Positions 1 to 8,410 of a stretch of 62,701 bases of DNA are shown here, piece after piece. The notes beneath the pieces were generated by a model, which saw only the letters and a program-made list of their open reading frames with translations, was not told the origin of the DNA and made no database searches. Source of the stretch: Lachnospiraceae bacterium (GTDB lineage Bacteria > Bacillota > Clostridia > Lachnospirales > Lachnospiraceae); the NCBI GenBank assembly GCA_024696945.1, contig JAILGF010000225.1, forward strand, positions 1 through 62,701, in the 5' to 3' direction. A program made the translations under genes and the position numbers. The stretch's first letter is position 1. Each line of letters starts with the position of its first letter.

Positions 1-1
1 T

Positions 2-685
2 GCCATGGGTCGTGCTATCGTTCGTAATCCTAAGGTATTCCTTATGGACGAGCCTCTTTCAAACCTTGATGCTAAGCTTCGTGTACAGATGAGAATTGAG
101 ATCTCAAAGCTCCATCAGAGACTTGAGACCACCATCATCTACGTTACACATGACCAGACAGAGGCTATGACACTTGGTACCCGTATCGTTGTTATGAAGG
201 ACGGTGTTATCCAGCAGGTTGATACTCCTCAGAATCTTTATGATGCTCCTAACAACCTCTTCGTTGCAGGTTTCATGGGATCACCTCAGATGAACTTCAT
301 CAACTCCATCGTTGGTCGTGAGGGCAACAAGGTTACTCTTACATTTGGTTCAACAACCATTACCATTCCTGAGATCAAGGCTAAGAAGCTTATCGATGCA
401 GGCTATGAAGGAAAGACCGTTGTTCTTGGTATCCGTCCCGAGGATATTAAGGATGAGGAAATGTTCATCAGCAATTCACCTGAGAGTATCGTAGAAGTTA
501 CCGTTCGTGTATACGAGCTTCTCGGTGCTGAAGTATTCCTTTATCTCGATGTTGACAACTACGAGATTACCGCTCGTGTTAATCCTCGTACAACCGCTCG
601 TCCCGGCGACCAGATCAGAGTTGCTATGGACCTTAGCAAGCTTCACATCTTCGATAAGGAAACAGAGCAGGTTATCACACACTAA
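2..685 (+). CDS. ABC transporter ATP-binding subunit, UgpC/MsmK/MalK type (5'-truncated)
   Basis: C-terminal part of the ATPase that powers carbohydrate ABC importers; the 5' end lies outside the window. Visible parts are Walker B with D-loop (FLMDEPLSNLDAKLR), the switch His (YVTHDQTEAM) and the C-terminal TOBE-like regulatory domain (GIRPEDI onward). Walker A and the signature motif are upstream of the edge. Codon use is strongly biased (CTT, GTT, CGT, AAG), unlike most neighbours and like the secreted-protein gene at 21.2 kb, which suggests high expression. No permease or binding-protein gene follows and a terminator comes directly after, so it may be a shared ATPase of the MsmX kind; that is inference. 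The family assignment is firm, the sugar is unknown. Confidence 0.93.
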   Translation, partial: AMGRAIVRNPKVFLMDEPLSNLDAKLRVQMRIEISKLHQRLETTIIYVTHDQTEAMTLGTRIVVMKDGVIQQVDTPQNLYDAPNNLFVAGFMGSPQMNFINSIVGREGNKVTLTFGSTTITIPEIKAKKLIDAGYEGKTVVLGIRPEDIKDEEMFISNSPESIVEVTVRVYELLGAEVFLYLDVDNYEITARVNPRTTARPGDQIRVAMDLSKLHIFDKETEQVITH

Positions 686-704
686 TAATAATCATTTTAG
701 TAAG

Positions 705-735
705 ATCCCGGTCAACGAATGGCCGGGATTTTTGT
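705..735 (+). terminator. Rho-independent terminator after the sugar ATPase gene
   Basis: Stem ATCCCGG (705-711) pairs with CCGGGAT (723-729), followed by a T-rich run. It lies 20 nt after the stop codon and closes the upstream unit. Confidence 0.85.
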
Positions 736-858
736 TTTTTGTTGATTTTTTTTTGGAAGTGTGATATGCTATATATTGCAGTATTGTGATTTTTCAAGAA
801 AAATCATGGTTTTGAGCACTTACACAGCTCAAAGTCTTATATCAGGGGGATCAGAAAA

Positions 859-1386
859 ATGTTAAAGAAAGCGGCTTTACTTGCAGCACTGGTTTTATCG
901 ATGACCACGCTTTTCGGATGCGGTCCGAGTTCTATTGAAGAAGTCGAAGGAACAGTATTTGAATGCACTCAGTTCTCGGCATTATGTCCCGAAGGCTGGT
1001 CTAATTATCCTGTCACCGAGCTTAATGATGATACTACATTGTCCATGAATTATCTTCGTTTTTATAAGGCGGAGCCTGAAGAAGGCGATAATGCTTCTAC
1101 GCTTTTGTACTCTAATGCATATATAAACATCGGTCATTATTCTCCCGAATCCGAAGTTTTTATTTCTAAGGATATCTATAAGGATGTTGAGGATGTTGAA
1201 CTGGAGGTTGCCGGCAAGAAATGGAAGGGTTATACCGGAGTTCTTGCAGGTATCAAGAAGGCTGAAATGTGGGCTGACGGAACAGGCGAATGGCAGGTAA
1301 GCATCTGTCTTTCAGATGTAGACGGGGATATTGAAATTGATGATATGGAATTACAGGCAATACTTGCAAGCCTGAAGAAGAAATAA
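859..1386 (+). CDS. Putative lipoprotein of unknown function (175 aa)
   Basis: The product begins with a signal peptide (MLKKAALLAALVLS) ending in the lipobox LFGC, so it should be lipidated at Cys21 and displayed on the outer face of the membrane. The rest is an acidic, soluble domain with no motif I recognise. Start: ATG at 859 behind GGGGGAT (844-850). It follows a terminator and is followed after 46 nt by the PucR-type regulator gene, so it may be a short unit or lead into that operon. The lipoprotein call is well supported; the role is unknown. Confidence 0.8.
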   Translation: MLKKAALLAALVLSMTTLFGCGPSSIEEVEGTVFECTQFSALCPEGWSNYPVTELNDDTTLSMNYLRFYKAEPEEGDNASTLLYSNAYINIGHYSPESEVFISKDIYKDVEDVELEVAGKKWKGYTGVLAGIKKAEMWADGTGEWQVSICLSDVDGDIEIDDMELQAILASLKKK

Positions 1387-1432
1387 TAATAAACGTGCTT
1401 TGGTTATTATATGAGAAAGGTAGAAACGGGGT

Positions 1433-2524
1433 ATGATATCAAACCAGATTTTGCAGAATGTTATTGAGGGTATCAAAGCTATATCAAGAGTGGATATATG
1501 CATTATGGATACCGAAGCCAAGCCGGTTGCGGCTACGGTCGGCAAGACAGAAGAGTATGAAGCATCGGTCCTGGCTTTTGTAGGTTCGCCCGCAGAGAGC
1601 CAGTCACTTCAGAATACACATTATTTCAAGGTTTTTGACGATAGGCAGCTCGAGTACATTCTTGTAGTTAAGGGTGATTCGGACGATGTGTACATGGTCG
1701 GCAAGATGGCAGCATTCCAGATTCAGAGCCTTATCGTAGCGTACAAGGAAAGATACGACAAGGATAACTTCATAAAAAATCTGTTGCTCGATAACCTTCT
1801 TTTGGTTGATATTTATAACAGGGCAAAGAAGCTTCACATTGACGTTGAGTCAAGACGTGTTGTTTTTATCGTTGAAACGAGCATAGAAAAGGATAATATG
1901 GCCTTAGAGACCGTAAGAACCATGTTTACCGGAAGCAAATCCAAGGATTTTATTACGGCGGTTGATGAGAAGAATATTATTATCGTAAAGGAACTCCGCT
2001 CAAACGATACCTATGAGGATCTGGAGAAAATAGGAAAGGTTGTATTGGACATGCTGAATACCGAGGCAATGTCAAAGGCACGCGTTTCCTACGGAACCAT
2101 TATCACAGAACTTAAGGATGTTTCAAGGTCTTATAAGGAAGCTAAGATGGCTCTTGATGTCGGAAGGATATTCTATACAGAGAGAAATATAATCGCCTAT
2201 TCAAATCTCGGTATCGGAAGGCTTATCTATCAGCTTCCCATGCCTCTTTGCAAAATGTTTATCAGGGAGATCTTTGACGGCCAGATGCCGAGTGATTTCG
2301 ACGAAGAAACTATCGTTACGATCAACAAGTTCTTTGAGAACAACCTGAATGTATCGGAGACTTCGAGACAGCTGTATATCCACAGAAATACACTGGTTTA
2401 CCGTCTTGATAAAATCCAGAAGATGACAAATCTTGATCTTAGGACCTTTGAGGACGCCATTACCTTTAAGATGGCCCTTATGGTCGTTAAGTACATGGAC
2501 TATATGGAAAAGACGGATTTCTGA
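1433..2524 (+). CDS. CdaR/PucR-family transcriptional regulator
   Basis: 363-aa regulator. The C-terminal ~60 residues are a PucR-type helix-turn-helix (NNLNVSETSRQLYIHRNTLVYRLDKI), characteristic of CdaR-like activators of sugar-diacid and purine catabolism. The middle holds a degenerate GGDEF-like segment typical of the family (ARVSYGTIITELKDVSRSYKEA). The N-terminal ~130 residues look like a sensory domain. ATG at 1433 follows AAACGGGG. It ends 24 nt before ftsE, so it may be co-transcribed with the cell-division genes rather than with a sugar operon; its ligand and targets cannot be read from sequence. Confidence 0.82.
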   Translation: MISNQILQNVIEGIKAISRVDICIMDTEAKPVAATVGKTEEYEASVLAFVGSPAESQSLQNTHYFKVFDDRQLEYILVVKGDSDDVYMVGKMAAFQIQSLIVAYKERYDKDNFIKNLLLDNLLLVDIYNRAKKLHIDVESRRVVFIVETSIEKDNMALETVRTMFTGSKSKDFITAVDEKNIIIVKELRSNDTYEDLEKIGKVVLDMLNTEAMSKARVSYGTIITELKDVSRSYKEAKMALDVGRIFYTERNIIAYSNLGIGRLIYQLPMPLCKMFIREIFDGQMPSDFDEETIVTINKFFENNLNVSETSRQLYIHRNTLVYRLDKIQKMTNLDLRTFEDAITFKMALMVVKYMDYMEKTDF

Positions 2525-2548
2525 TATTGTAAATAAAAAGGATCATAT

Positions 2549-3289
2549 ATGCGTAAAATAGAACTTGAAAGGGCCTTGAGCGGAGAAATCGAGCCGCCTG
2601 TGATCAGACTGGACGATGTTTGCAAGGATTATGATGATGACATGCATGCCTTGAAGCATCTGAACCTGATAGTCAATAAGGGCGAGTTTGTATTTGTTGT
2701 CGGCAGCAGCGGTTCGGGAAAATCAACGCTTATCAAGCTCCTTCTAAAGGAAATAGGTCCCACATCCGGTAAGATATATGTCATGGGTAAGGACATTTCC
2801 AGATTAAAGAAAAATGCCGTGGCAAAGTACCGCAGGAATATCGGTATCGTATTCCAGGACTTCAGGCTCCTGCCCGAAATGACGGTATTTGAAAATGTCG
2901 CATTTGCTCAGAGAGTCATAGAAACACCCATAAAAAAGATAAAAAGGGACGTTCCGAATATACTTTCAATTATGGGCCTTTCTGAAAGACTTGATGCCCA
3001 CCCTTCCGAACTTTCCGGAGGAGAACAGCAGAGAGTGGCACTTGCAAGGGCTTTGGTAAATAACCCCATGCTTTTGCTTGCTGATGAACCTACCGGTAAT
3101 CTTGATCCGAGAAATTCATGGGAGATCATGAGACTGCTGGAGGATGTTAATAAACGCGGCACTACGGTTATCGTTGTTACACACAACAAGGAAATAGTTG
3201 ATATGATGCAGAAGAGAGTTGTGCATCTGAACAAGGGTGTGCTTACCAACGATTACGAAAAGGGCGGATATTCGAATGTCAAAAATTAG
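2549..3289 (+). CDS. ftsE: Cell-division ABC ATPase FtsE
   Basis: 246-aa ATPase of the FtsEX complex, which sits at the division site and transmits ATP-driven conformational change to periplasmic or extracellular hydrolases rather than transporting a solute. Walker A is GSSGSGKST (about residues 52-60), the signature LSGGEQQR and Walker B LLLADEPTG, with H-loop VTHN. The family is usually about 228 aa; this one has roughly 15 extra N-terminal residues. It overlaps ftsX by 14 nt, implying translational coupling. The pairing with FtsX and a coiled-coil M23 hydrolase downstream makes the assignment secure. Confidence 0.95.
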   Translation: MRKIELERALSGEIEPPVIRLDDVCKDYDDDMHALKHLNLIVNKGEFVFVVGSSGSGKSTLIKLLLKEIGPTSGKIYVMGKDISRLKKNAVAKYRRNIGIVFQDFRLLPEMTVFENVAFAQRVIETPIKKIKRDVPNILSIMGLSERLDAHPSELSGGEQQRVALARALVNNPMLLLADEPTGNLDPRNSWEIMRLLEDVNKRGTTVIVVTHNKEIVDMMQKRVVHLNKGVLTNDYEKGGYSNVKN

Positions 3290-4196
3290 TACCTTTTTTT
3301 ACGGAATAGGACAAGGTTTAAAAAACATTTTCAGGAACAGGATGTTTTCGCTGGCATCTATTGCTACGATGGCGGCATGTCTGTTCCTTTTTGGCGTTTT
3401 TTACGCTGTTATCGCCAATTTCAGAGCAATGATCTCAAAGGCTGAAACAAGGGTGGGCTTTACGGTTTTCTTTGATGAAGGCATAAGCGATGAGGAAATT
3501 GCCGAGATAGGAGAAAAGATAACCTATCGTGCTGAGGTGTCGGAGATAGTGCTGACTACGGCGGATGAAGCCTGGGAGCAGTATAAGAGCGAGAAGCTTT
3601 CTCCGGAGCTTATACAGACCTTCGGAAATGATAATCCTCTTGAGAATTCCGCATCATACACAGTGTATCTGAACGATATTTCAATGCAGGAATCACTGGT
3701 GCGATATATCAGGAGTATTGAAGGAGTAAGAAAGGTTAACAATAAGAAGGACGTGTCAGAGAGCCTTACGAGCATTAATAAAGTACTGACAGTGCTCGCA
3801 ATCGCGATTATCATTATACTTCTCGGAGTTGCGGTATTCCTTATAGGTATAACTATTTCCACGGGCGTTTCCATAAGAAAGCAGGAAATATCCATAATGA
3901 AGCTTATCGGAGCGACAAATTTCTTTATAAGGATCCCTTACATAGTGGAAGGTATCCTGATAGGACTTATCGGGGCAGCCATTCCTTTGATCATTCTTAA
4001 TTTCAGCTATGGCGTGATCATAAATGCACTGCAGAACAACTTTGCACTTTTGCTTTCCGGTACCGATTTTGTTGATTCCGGAAGCATTATGAAGGTCCTG
4101 ATCCCCCTGTCGATAGGCTTGGGAGTAGGGATTGGCTTTTTGGGAAGCAATATTACACTTGGGAAGCAGCTTAAGAAGATCGAAGTTAAGACTTAA
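3276..4196 (+). CDS. ftsX: Cell-division membrane protein FtsX
   Basis: 306-aa partner of FtsE. One transmembrane segment near residues 25-45 is followed by an extracellular loop of about 150 residues, then three more membrane segments at the C-terminus: the FtsX/MacB topology. I place the start at ATG 3276, inside the end of ftsE and behind AGGGCGG (3261-3267). An earlier in-frame start at 3237 would add 13 residues with no membrane or family character. The large loop is the part known in Gram-positives to contact PcsB/CwlO-type hydrolases, and such a gene follows directly. Confidence 0.95.
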   Translation: MSKISTFFYGIGQGLKNIFRNRMFSLASIATMAACLFLFGVFYAVIANFRAMISKAETRVGFTVFFDEGISDEEIAEIGEKITYRAEVSEIVLTTADEAWEQYKSEKLSPELIQTFGNDNPLENSASYTVYLNDISMQESLVRYIRSIEGVRKVNNKKDVSESLTSINKVLTVLAIAIIIILLGVAVFLIGITISTGVSIRKQEISIMKLIGATNFFIRIPYIVEGILIGLIGAAIPLIILNFSYGVIINALQNNFALLLSGTDFVDSGSIMKVLIPLSIGLGVGIGFLGSNITLGKQLKKIEVKT

Positions 4197-4267
4197 GTGT
4201 AACGGACAGCGGCAGACATAGCTGCTCGATGGAATCTGAGAGAAACGGAGGGAAGCAGAAGGATACT

Positions 4268-5644
4268 ATGATAAATATTAGGAAAATAGTGTTTTCAACA
4301 ATCCTTATATTAAGCATACTTGCGCAGCTGGTATGTTTGCTTCCGTCTGCTTTAGTCGGAGCCGAATCCTCCGATCCCAGAAAAGCATACGAGGAGAAAC
4401 TGAAGGCCGCACAGGACCAGAAGAAGGAGTTGGAGGAAAAGAAGAAGGAGCAGGAGGCTCTGATCGCGGAGTTTACTTCCGAAAAGGAAAATATCGAAAC
4501 CTATATACAGGAGCTCGATCTTAAGCTTAACGATATAACCTTAAGGATTTTCGAATTAAAGCAAGAGATTGAAAAGACGGAAGGCGAGCTGGAGCAGACA
4601 AGGCTTGATCTGATCGAGGCAAAGGAGAGGGAGCAGGAGCAGTACGAAACCATGAAGAAAAGGATCGCCTACATGTATGAGAACGGCGAGACCTCGTATA
4701 TAGATCTCCTATTAAACTCCGGAAGTGTTTCCGATTTCTTAAATCAGGTGGAGTACGCACAGGATATTGCAAGATATGACAACAGTCTTCTGGACAGATA
4801 CAAGGAAGCAAAGAAGGATGTTGAGGATCATGAGGCGCTGCTTGAGGCATCCCTGGATGAGCTTAGTCTTATCAGGGAATCGGAAGAACTGGAGCAGTCA
4901 ACCGTATCGGAACTTATGGAGCTTAAAGCTAACGAGATAGATAAGCTTACAGAGCAGCTTGGAATAGCTGATGAATACCTTTTCAATTATATGTCGGAGA
5001 TCAGCAGCAAAGAGGTCGAGATAGACCAGATCATTGAGGCTGAACAGAAGCGTATAGAGGAAGAGGAAAGAAAGAGAAAGGAAGAAGAGGAAAGGCGCAA
5101 GCGCGAAGAGGAGGCTCAGAGAAAGGCTGCCGAGGAAGCAAGAAAGGCGGCACAGGAATCGGGGAATATTACCAAGCCTTCTTCCACATCGGGGTATGAT
5201 GCTGATGCAATTAATCATGTTGTTCTGACGGATGAAACCGATATTTACAAGATGATATGGCCTCTTCCGGGAGATCACAGGACTTATTCGAAATTCGGTC
5301 CCAGAAAGGCCCCGACAGCCGGAGCGTCCACTTATCACAAGGGATGGGATATAGGCGGTGAATTCGGAGCGCCGATGGTTTCGGTTCTTGCCGGAACGGT
5401 TTATGCGGTCGGATACAATTCTTCGGCGGGAAATTTTGTAAAAGTGGAACATCAGCCCGGATTTATCTCGGTATACTGCCATTGTTCAAAAATATTGGTA
5501 AGCGAGGGTGAGTATGTAAAACAGGGCCAGCAGATAGCCCTTGTTGGTTCGACCGGAGTATCAACAGGACCCCACCTGCATTTTGCTATTCAGAAGGACG
5601 GGGAATATATCGATCCCGATCCTTATATCGGGTATCTTGAATAG
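4268..5644 (+). CDS. PcsB/EnvC-like murein hydrolase: coiled coil plus M23 domain
   Basis: Secreted 458-aa protein: N-terminal signal/anchor segment (VFSTILILSILAQLVCLL), a long coiled coil rich in Glu, Lys and Gln (about residues 35-300, ending in a KREEE-type charged stretch), then a LytM/M23 metallopeptidase domain. Zinc-site motifs are HKGWD (H-x3-D) and GPHLHF (HxH). This architecture belongs to hydrolases or activators gated by FtsEX. ATG 4268 is preferred over 4229, because the upstream 13 residues precede the signal peptide and GGAGGG / GAAGG lie just before 4268. As the motif is complete it is probably an active endopeptidase, unlike EnvC. Confidence 0.9.
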   Translation: MINIRKIVFSTILILSILAQLVCLLPSALVGAESSDPRKAYEEKLKAAQDQKKELEEKKKEQEALIAEFTSEKENIETYIQELDLKLNDITLRIFELKQEIEKTEGELEQTRLDLIEAKEREQEQYETMKKRIAYMYENGETSYIDLLLNSGSVSDFLNQVEYAQDIARYDNSLLDRYKEAKKDVEDHEALLEASLDELSLIRESEELEQSTVSELMELKANEIDKLTEQLGIADEYLFNYMSEISSKEVEIDQIIEAEQKRIEEEERKRKEEEERRKREEEAQRKAAEEARKAAQESGNITKPSSTSGYDADAINHVVLTDETDIYKMIWPLPGDHRTYSKFGPRKAPTAGASTYHKGWDIGGEFGAPMVSVLAGTVYAVGYNSSAGNFVKVEHQPGFISVYCHCSKILVSEGEYVKQGQQIALVGSTGVSTGPHLHFAIQKDGEYIDPDPYIGYLE

Positions 5645-5674
5645 GGAATTTTTTTAGAGGATTAAGAGTAACAG

Positions 5675-6916
5675 ATGGACGATAAATATGTTAAGGGATT
5701 CCTGCACGGGATCATTCTCACGATATCGATTATTGCCGCTTCAGTGTTGGTTTATTTTGTTTTTTTTAATGATGCGTTAAAGAACTCAAGTAAACCGGAT
5801 TCATCAACAACTGCGAGCAATAATGACGGTGCTTTAAAAGAGGATGGGGATTATAACTCATTTTCGATCAAGCAGCAGAACATCATAAAGATTATTAATG
5901 AAAAGTATTATCAGGATGTGGATGAGGGAGTTCTTTACCGCGGGGCTATAGATGGGATGATGGCCGCTCTGGACGATCCGTATTCCTGTTATTATTCAAA
6001 AGATGAGCTTGATACGATCACTCAGACAACTGACGGTGAGTATGTGGGCATAGGTTGCTATGTCGCAATTCTCAAGGAAGAAAGCGGGATCAGGGTTATA
6101 TCGGTTATAGAAGGAAGCCCCGCCGAAAAAGCCGGAATGCATGCGAATGATATTATTACAGCAGTAGACGGAACTGATGTCAGTAATCTTGATATAGATT
6201 ATGCCTTATCTTTAGTAAAAGGTAAGGCCGGAACCAAGGTTGTGATCACGGTAAAGCGTGAAAATGAAACCTTAGAGCTTACCATGACCAGGGAAAAGAT
6301 AGAGCCGAAGACCATTGCTTATGAAATGCTTGACAGTAACGTTGGATATATTTATGTGTCATCGTTCTATGGTCATACGGCTGAACAGTTTAAGAATGCA
6401 TTGGCAGACCTTGAAAGTCAGGGGATGGAGAAGTTGATAGTTGATTTAAGGGACGATCCGGGCGGACTTTATGACTCTGCCGTAGATATGCTTGACATAT
6501 TCCTGGGTAAGGATCTGCTCGTGGCCTATATTGAGAATACGGATGGTACCAAGGAACACAGCTATACAGAGGACGAGGATGAATTTACAAAGCCGGTGGT
6601 AATTCTTATAAACGGCAATTCTGCCAGTGCTTCTGAGCTCTTTACTCAGACCATGAGGGAATACGGAAAGGCGACGGTCATAGGCACAAAGTCCTTTGGA
6701 AAGGGAGTTTACCAAAATATCTATCCCGTTTCAAATGACGGCTCCGCCGTAAAGGTAACCGGTGGAAGATACTTCTCTCCGAACGGCGTATGTATCCACG
6801 GCGTAGGCATAGAACCGGACATAACCGTGGAATATATCGAACCCGGCGAGGATGCAGACAGCTGGGAGGCCGATAACCAGATAGTGGCGGCGATGGAGTT
6901 TTTTGAAAACAGATAA
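5675..6916 (+). CDS. S41 C-terminal processing peptidase (CtpA/CtpB type)
   Basis: 413-aa membrane-anchored serine protease. One N-terminal transmembrane helix (about residues 10-31) is followed by a PDZ domain (around GIRVISVIEGSPAEKAG) and an S41 catalytic domain. The Ser/Lys dyad is visible as SASASE and SFGKG about 25 residues apart; GG of DDPGG is the usual oxyanion neighbourhood. Such enzymes process or degrade cell-envelope proteins. It follows the M23 hydrolase gene by 30 nt, presumably in one operon, so it may mature or turn over that hydrolase; that link is inference. A terminator follows. Confidence 0.92.
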   Translation: MDDKYVKGFLHGIILTISIIAASVLVYFVFFNDALKNSSKPDSSTTASNNDGALKEDGDYNSFSIKQQNIIKIINEKYYQDVDEGVLYRGAIDGMMAALDDPYSCYYSKDELDTITQTTDGEYVGIGCYVAILKEESGIRVISVIEGSPAEKAGMHANDIITAVDGTDVSNLDIDYALSLVKGKAGTKVVITVKRENETLELTMTREKIEPKTIAYEMLDSNVGYIYVSSFYGHTAEQFKNALADLESQGMEKLIVDLRDDPGGLYDSAVDMLDIFLGKDLLVAYIENTDGTKEHSYTEDEDEFTKPVVILINGNSASASELFTQTMREYGKATVIGTKSFGKGVYQNIYPVSNDGSAVKVTGGRYFSPNGVCIHGVGIEPDITVEYIEPGEDADSWEADNQIVAAMEFFENR

Positions 6917-6952
6917 TACAGATAAATCAGATATGTGTTAACTTGTGAATTG

Positions 6953-6983
6953 GGCTGCCAATACCCCGGCAGCCTATATTTTT
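6953..6983 (+). terminator. Terminator closing the ftsEX-hydrolase-protease unit
   Basis: Perfect 7-bp stem GGCTGCC (6953-6959) / GGCAGCC (6968-6974), then TATATTTTT. Confidence 0.85.
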
Positions 6984-6997
6984 ACAGGATATTTAGT

Positions 6998-7026
6998 TTG
7001 ACACTTTAGGATTTCTTTGATATAAT
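6998..7026 (+). promoter_or_regulatory. Consensus sigma-A promoter for the aminotransferase gene
   Basis: TTGACA (6998-7003), 17-nt spacer, TATAAT (7021-7026): a full match to consensus, 60 nt before the start codon. Confidence 0.9.
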
Positions 7027-7085
7027 GACTTTGATTTTTGTTGAAAGGAAGCGGCATATTTTTTTGTTGCCATAGGGTGTGTATT

Positions 7086-8273
7086 ATGATATCTAAAAAA
7101 ATGGAAAATATGGTGAAGAATGGTTCTGCAATAAGGGCTATGTTTGAGGAAGGCAAGAAGATGGCCGAGAAGTACGGAGCTGAGAATGTGTATGATTTCT
7201 CACTCGGAAATCCGTCTGTAGAGCCGCCTATTGAGATAAAGAACGCAATAAATGAGGTGCTTGAGAGCTACAAGCCTAACTATATCCACGGATATATGCT
7301 GAATCCCGGATATGAAGAGGTTAGGGATGCCATTGCAAAGAATATAAATAAAAGGTTTGGGACGAATTTTGCCGCAAAGAATATAGTAATGACCGTTGGT
7401 GCAGCAGGCGGCATGAATGTTATCATGAAATCCCTGCTCAACCCCGGAGATGAGGTGGTAGTATTCAGCCCGTACTTTGGCGAGTATAGAAGTTATGCTT
7501 CAAATTTCGATGCAAAGATTGTAGAGATATCTCCTGATACGTCCAGTTTCCAGCCAAAGCTTGATGAATTTGAGGCTAAACTCACCGACAAGGCAAGAAT
7601 TGTTATCGTTAATTCTCCGAATAACCCTACAGGTGTTGTTTATTCTGAGGAAACCATAAAGAAGATTGCGGCAATTTTAGAGAAGAAGCAGAAGGAATTT
7701 GGTGCTCCGATTTATCTGCTTTCCGATGAGCCATACAGAGAGCTTGCTTTTGACGGTGTTGAGGTACCTTATCTTACAAAGTACTACAACAATACCATAG
7801 TGGGATATTCCTTCAGTAAGTCGCTTTCACTTCCGGGTGATCGTATAGGTTATCTGGTAATCCCGGATGAAGCTGAGGATTCTGAGAACATAATCTCGGC
7901 AGCAGGTGTTGCTACCAGAATATTAGGATTCGTTAATGCTCCTTCACTGGCACAGCTTTTTGTTTCTAAGTGCCTTGATGCAAAGGTGGATGTCGAGATA
8001 TATAACAGGAACAGGGAGCTACTGTACAACGCTCTCCTTGAATACGGATACGAGTGTGTAAAACCCGAGGGCGCGTTTTATCTGTTTGTAAAGGCTTTAG
8101 AGCCCGATGACAAGGCCTTCGTTGCCAAAGCTAAGGAACACAGGCTTCTTATAGTTCCCGGATCGACGTTTGGATGTGCAGGATATGTAAGAATAGCTTA
8201 TTGTGTTGACTATGAGATGATAAAGAGGGCATTGCCCGAGTTTAAAAAGCTTGCTGAGGAGTATGGGAAGTAA
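7086..8273 (+). CDS. Pyridoxal-phosphate aminotransferase, class I/II (AspB-like)
   Basis: 395-aa fold-type I aminotransferase. Key family motifs are NSPNNPTG, the PLP-lysine region SFSKSLSLPGDRIGY, and a substrate-carboxylate Arg in VRIAYCV near the C-terminus. It probably transfers the amino group of an amino acid to a 2-oxo acid; the exact substrate (aspartate or another) is not readable. Start: ATG 7086 behind AGGGTG (7074-7079). An upstream TTG at 7038 would add 16 poorly fitting residues. It has its own consensus promoter and is followed by a palindromic repeat that separates it from the HisC-like gene. Confidence 0.88.
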   Translation: MISKKMENMVKNGSAIRAMFEEGKKMAEKYGAENVYDFSLGNPSVEPPIEIKNAINEVLESYKPNYIHGYMLNPGYEEVRDAIAKNINKRFGTNFAAKNIVMTVGAAGGMNVIMKSLLNPGDEVVVFSPYFGEYRSYASNFDAKIVEISPDTSSFQPKLDEFEAKLTDKARIVIVNSPNNPTGVVYSEETIKKIAAILEKKQKEFGAPIYLLSDEPYRELAFDGVEVPYLTKYYNNTIVGYSFSKSLSLPGDRIGYLVIPDEAEDSENIISAAGVATRILGFVNAPSLAQLFVSKCLDAKVDVEIYNRNRELLYNALLEYGYECVKPEGAFYLFVKALEPDDKAFVAKAKEHRLLIVPGSTFGCAGYVRIAYCVDYEMIKRALPEFKKLAEEYGK

Positions 8274-8297
8274 ATCCTGAGCGTAACGGAGCAATAT

Positions 8298-8369
8298 TGT
8301 CATCCTGAGCGTATGCGAAGGATCTTTGAACTTGAAATCATAAGATTCTTCGCTGCGCTCAGAATGACA
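8298..8369. repeat. 72-bp imperfect palindromic intergenic repeat (MITE/REP-like)
   Basis: Left arm TGTCATCCTGAGCG... (8298-8326) and right arm ending ...GCGCTCAGAATGACA (8342-8369) are near-perfect reverse complements around a central ~15 nt. Related half-copies occur at 54679-54706 and, more diverged, 47558-47585. Sequences with GTCATCCTGAGCG / GAAGGATCTT are common intergenic repeats in many bacterial genomes. The transcript would fold into one long hairpin between two genes. Confidence 0.75.
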
Positions 8370-8410
8370 TAAAAGTGCGGAGTTTAGATAGAGAAAAAGG
8401 ACTTATTAAC

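Noticed and set aside
4898-5482. 194-aa minus-strand frame
   Set aside because: Antisense shadow of the M23 hydrolase gene; its Leu/Phe/Ser-rich runs come from the charged coiled-coil codons.
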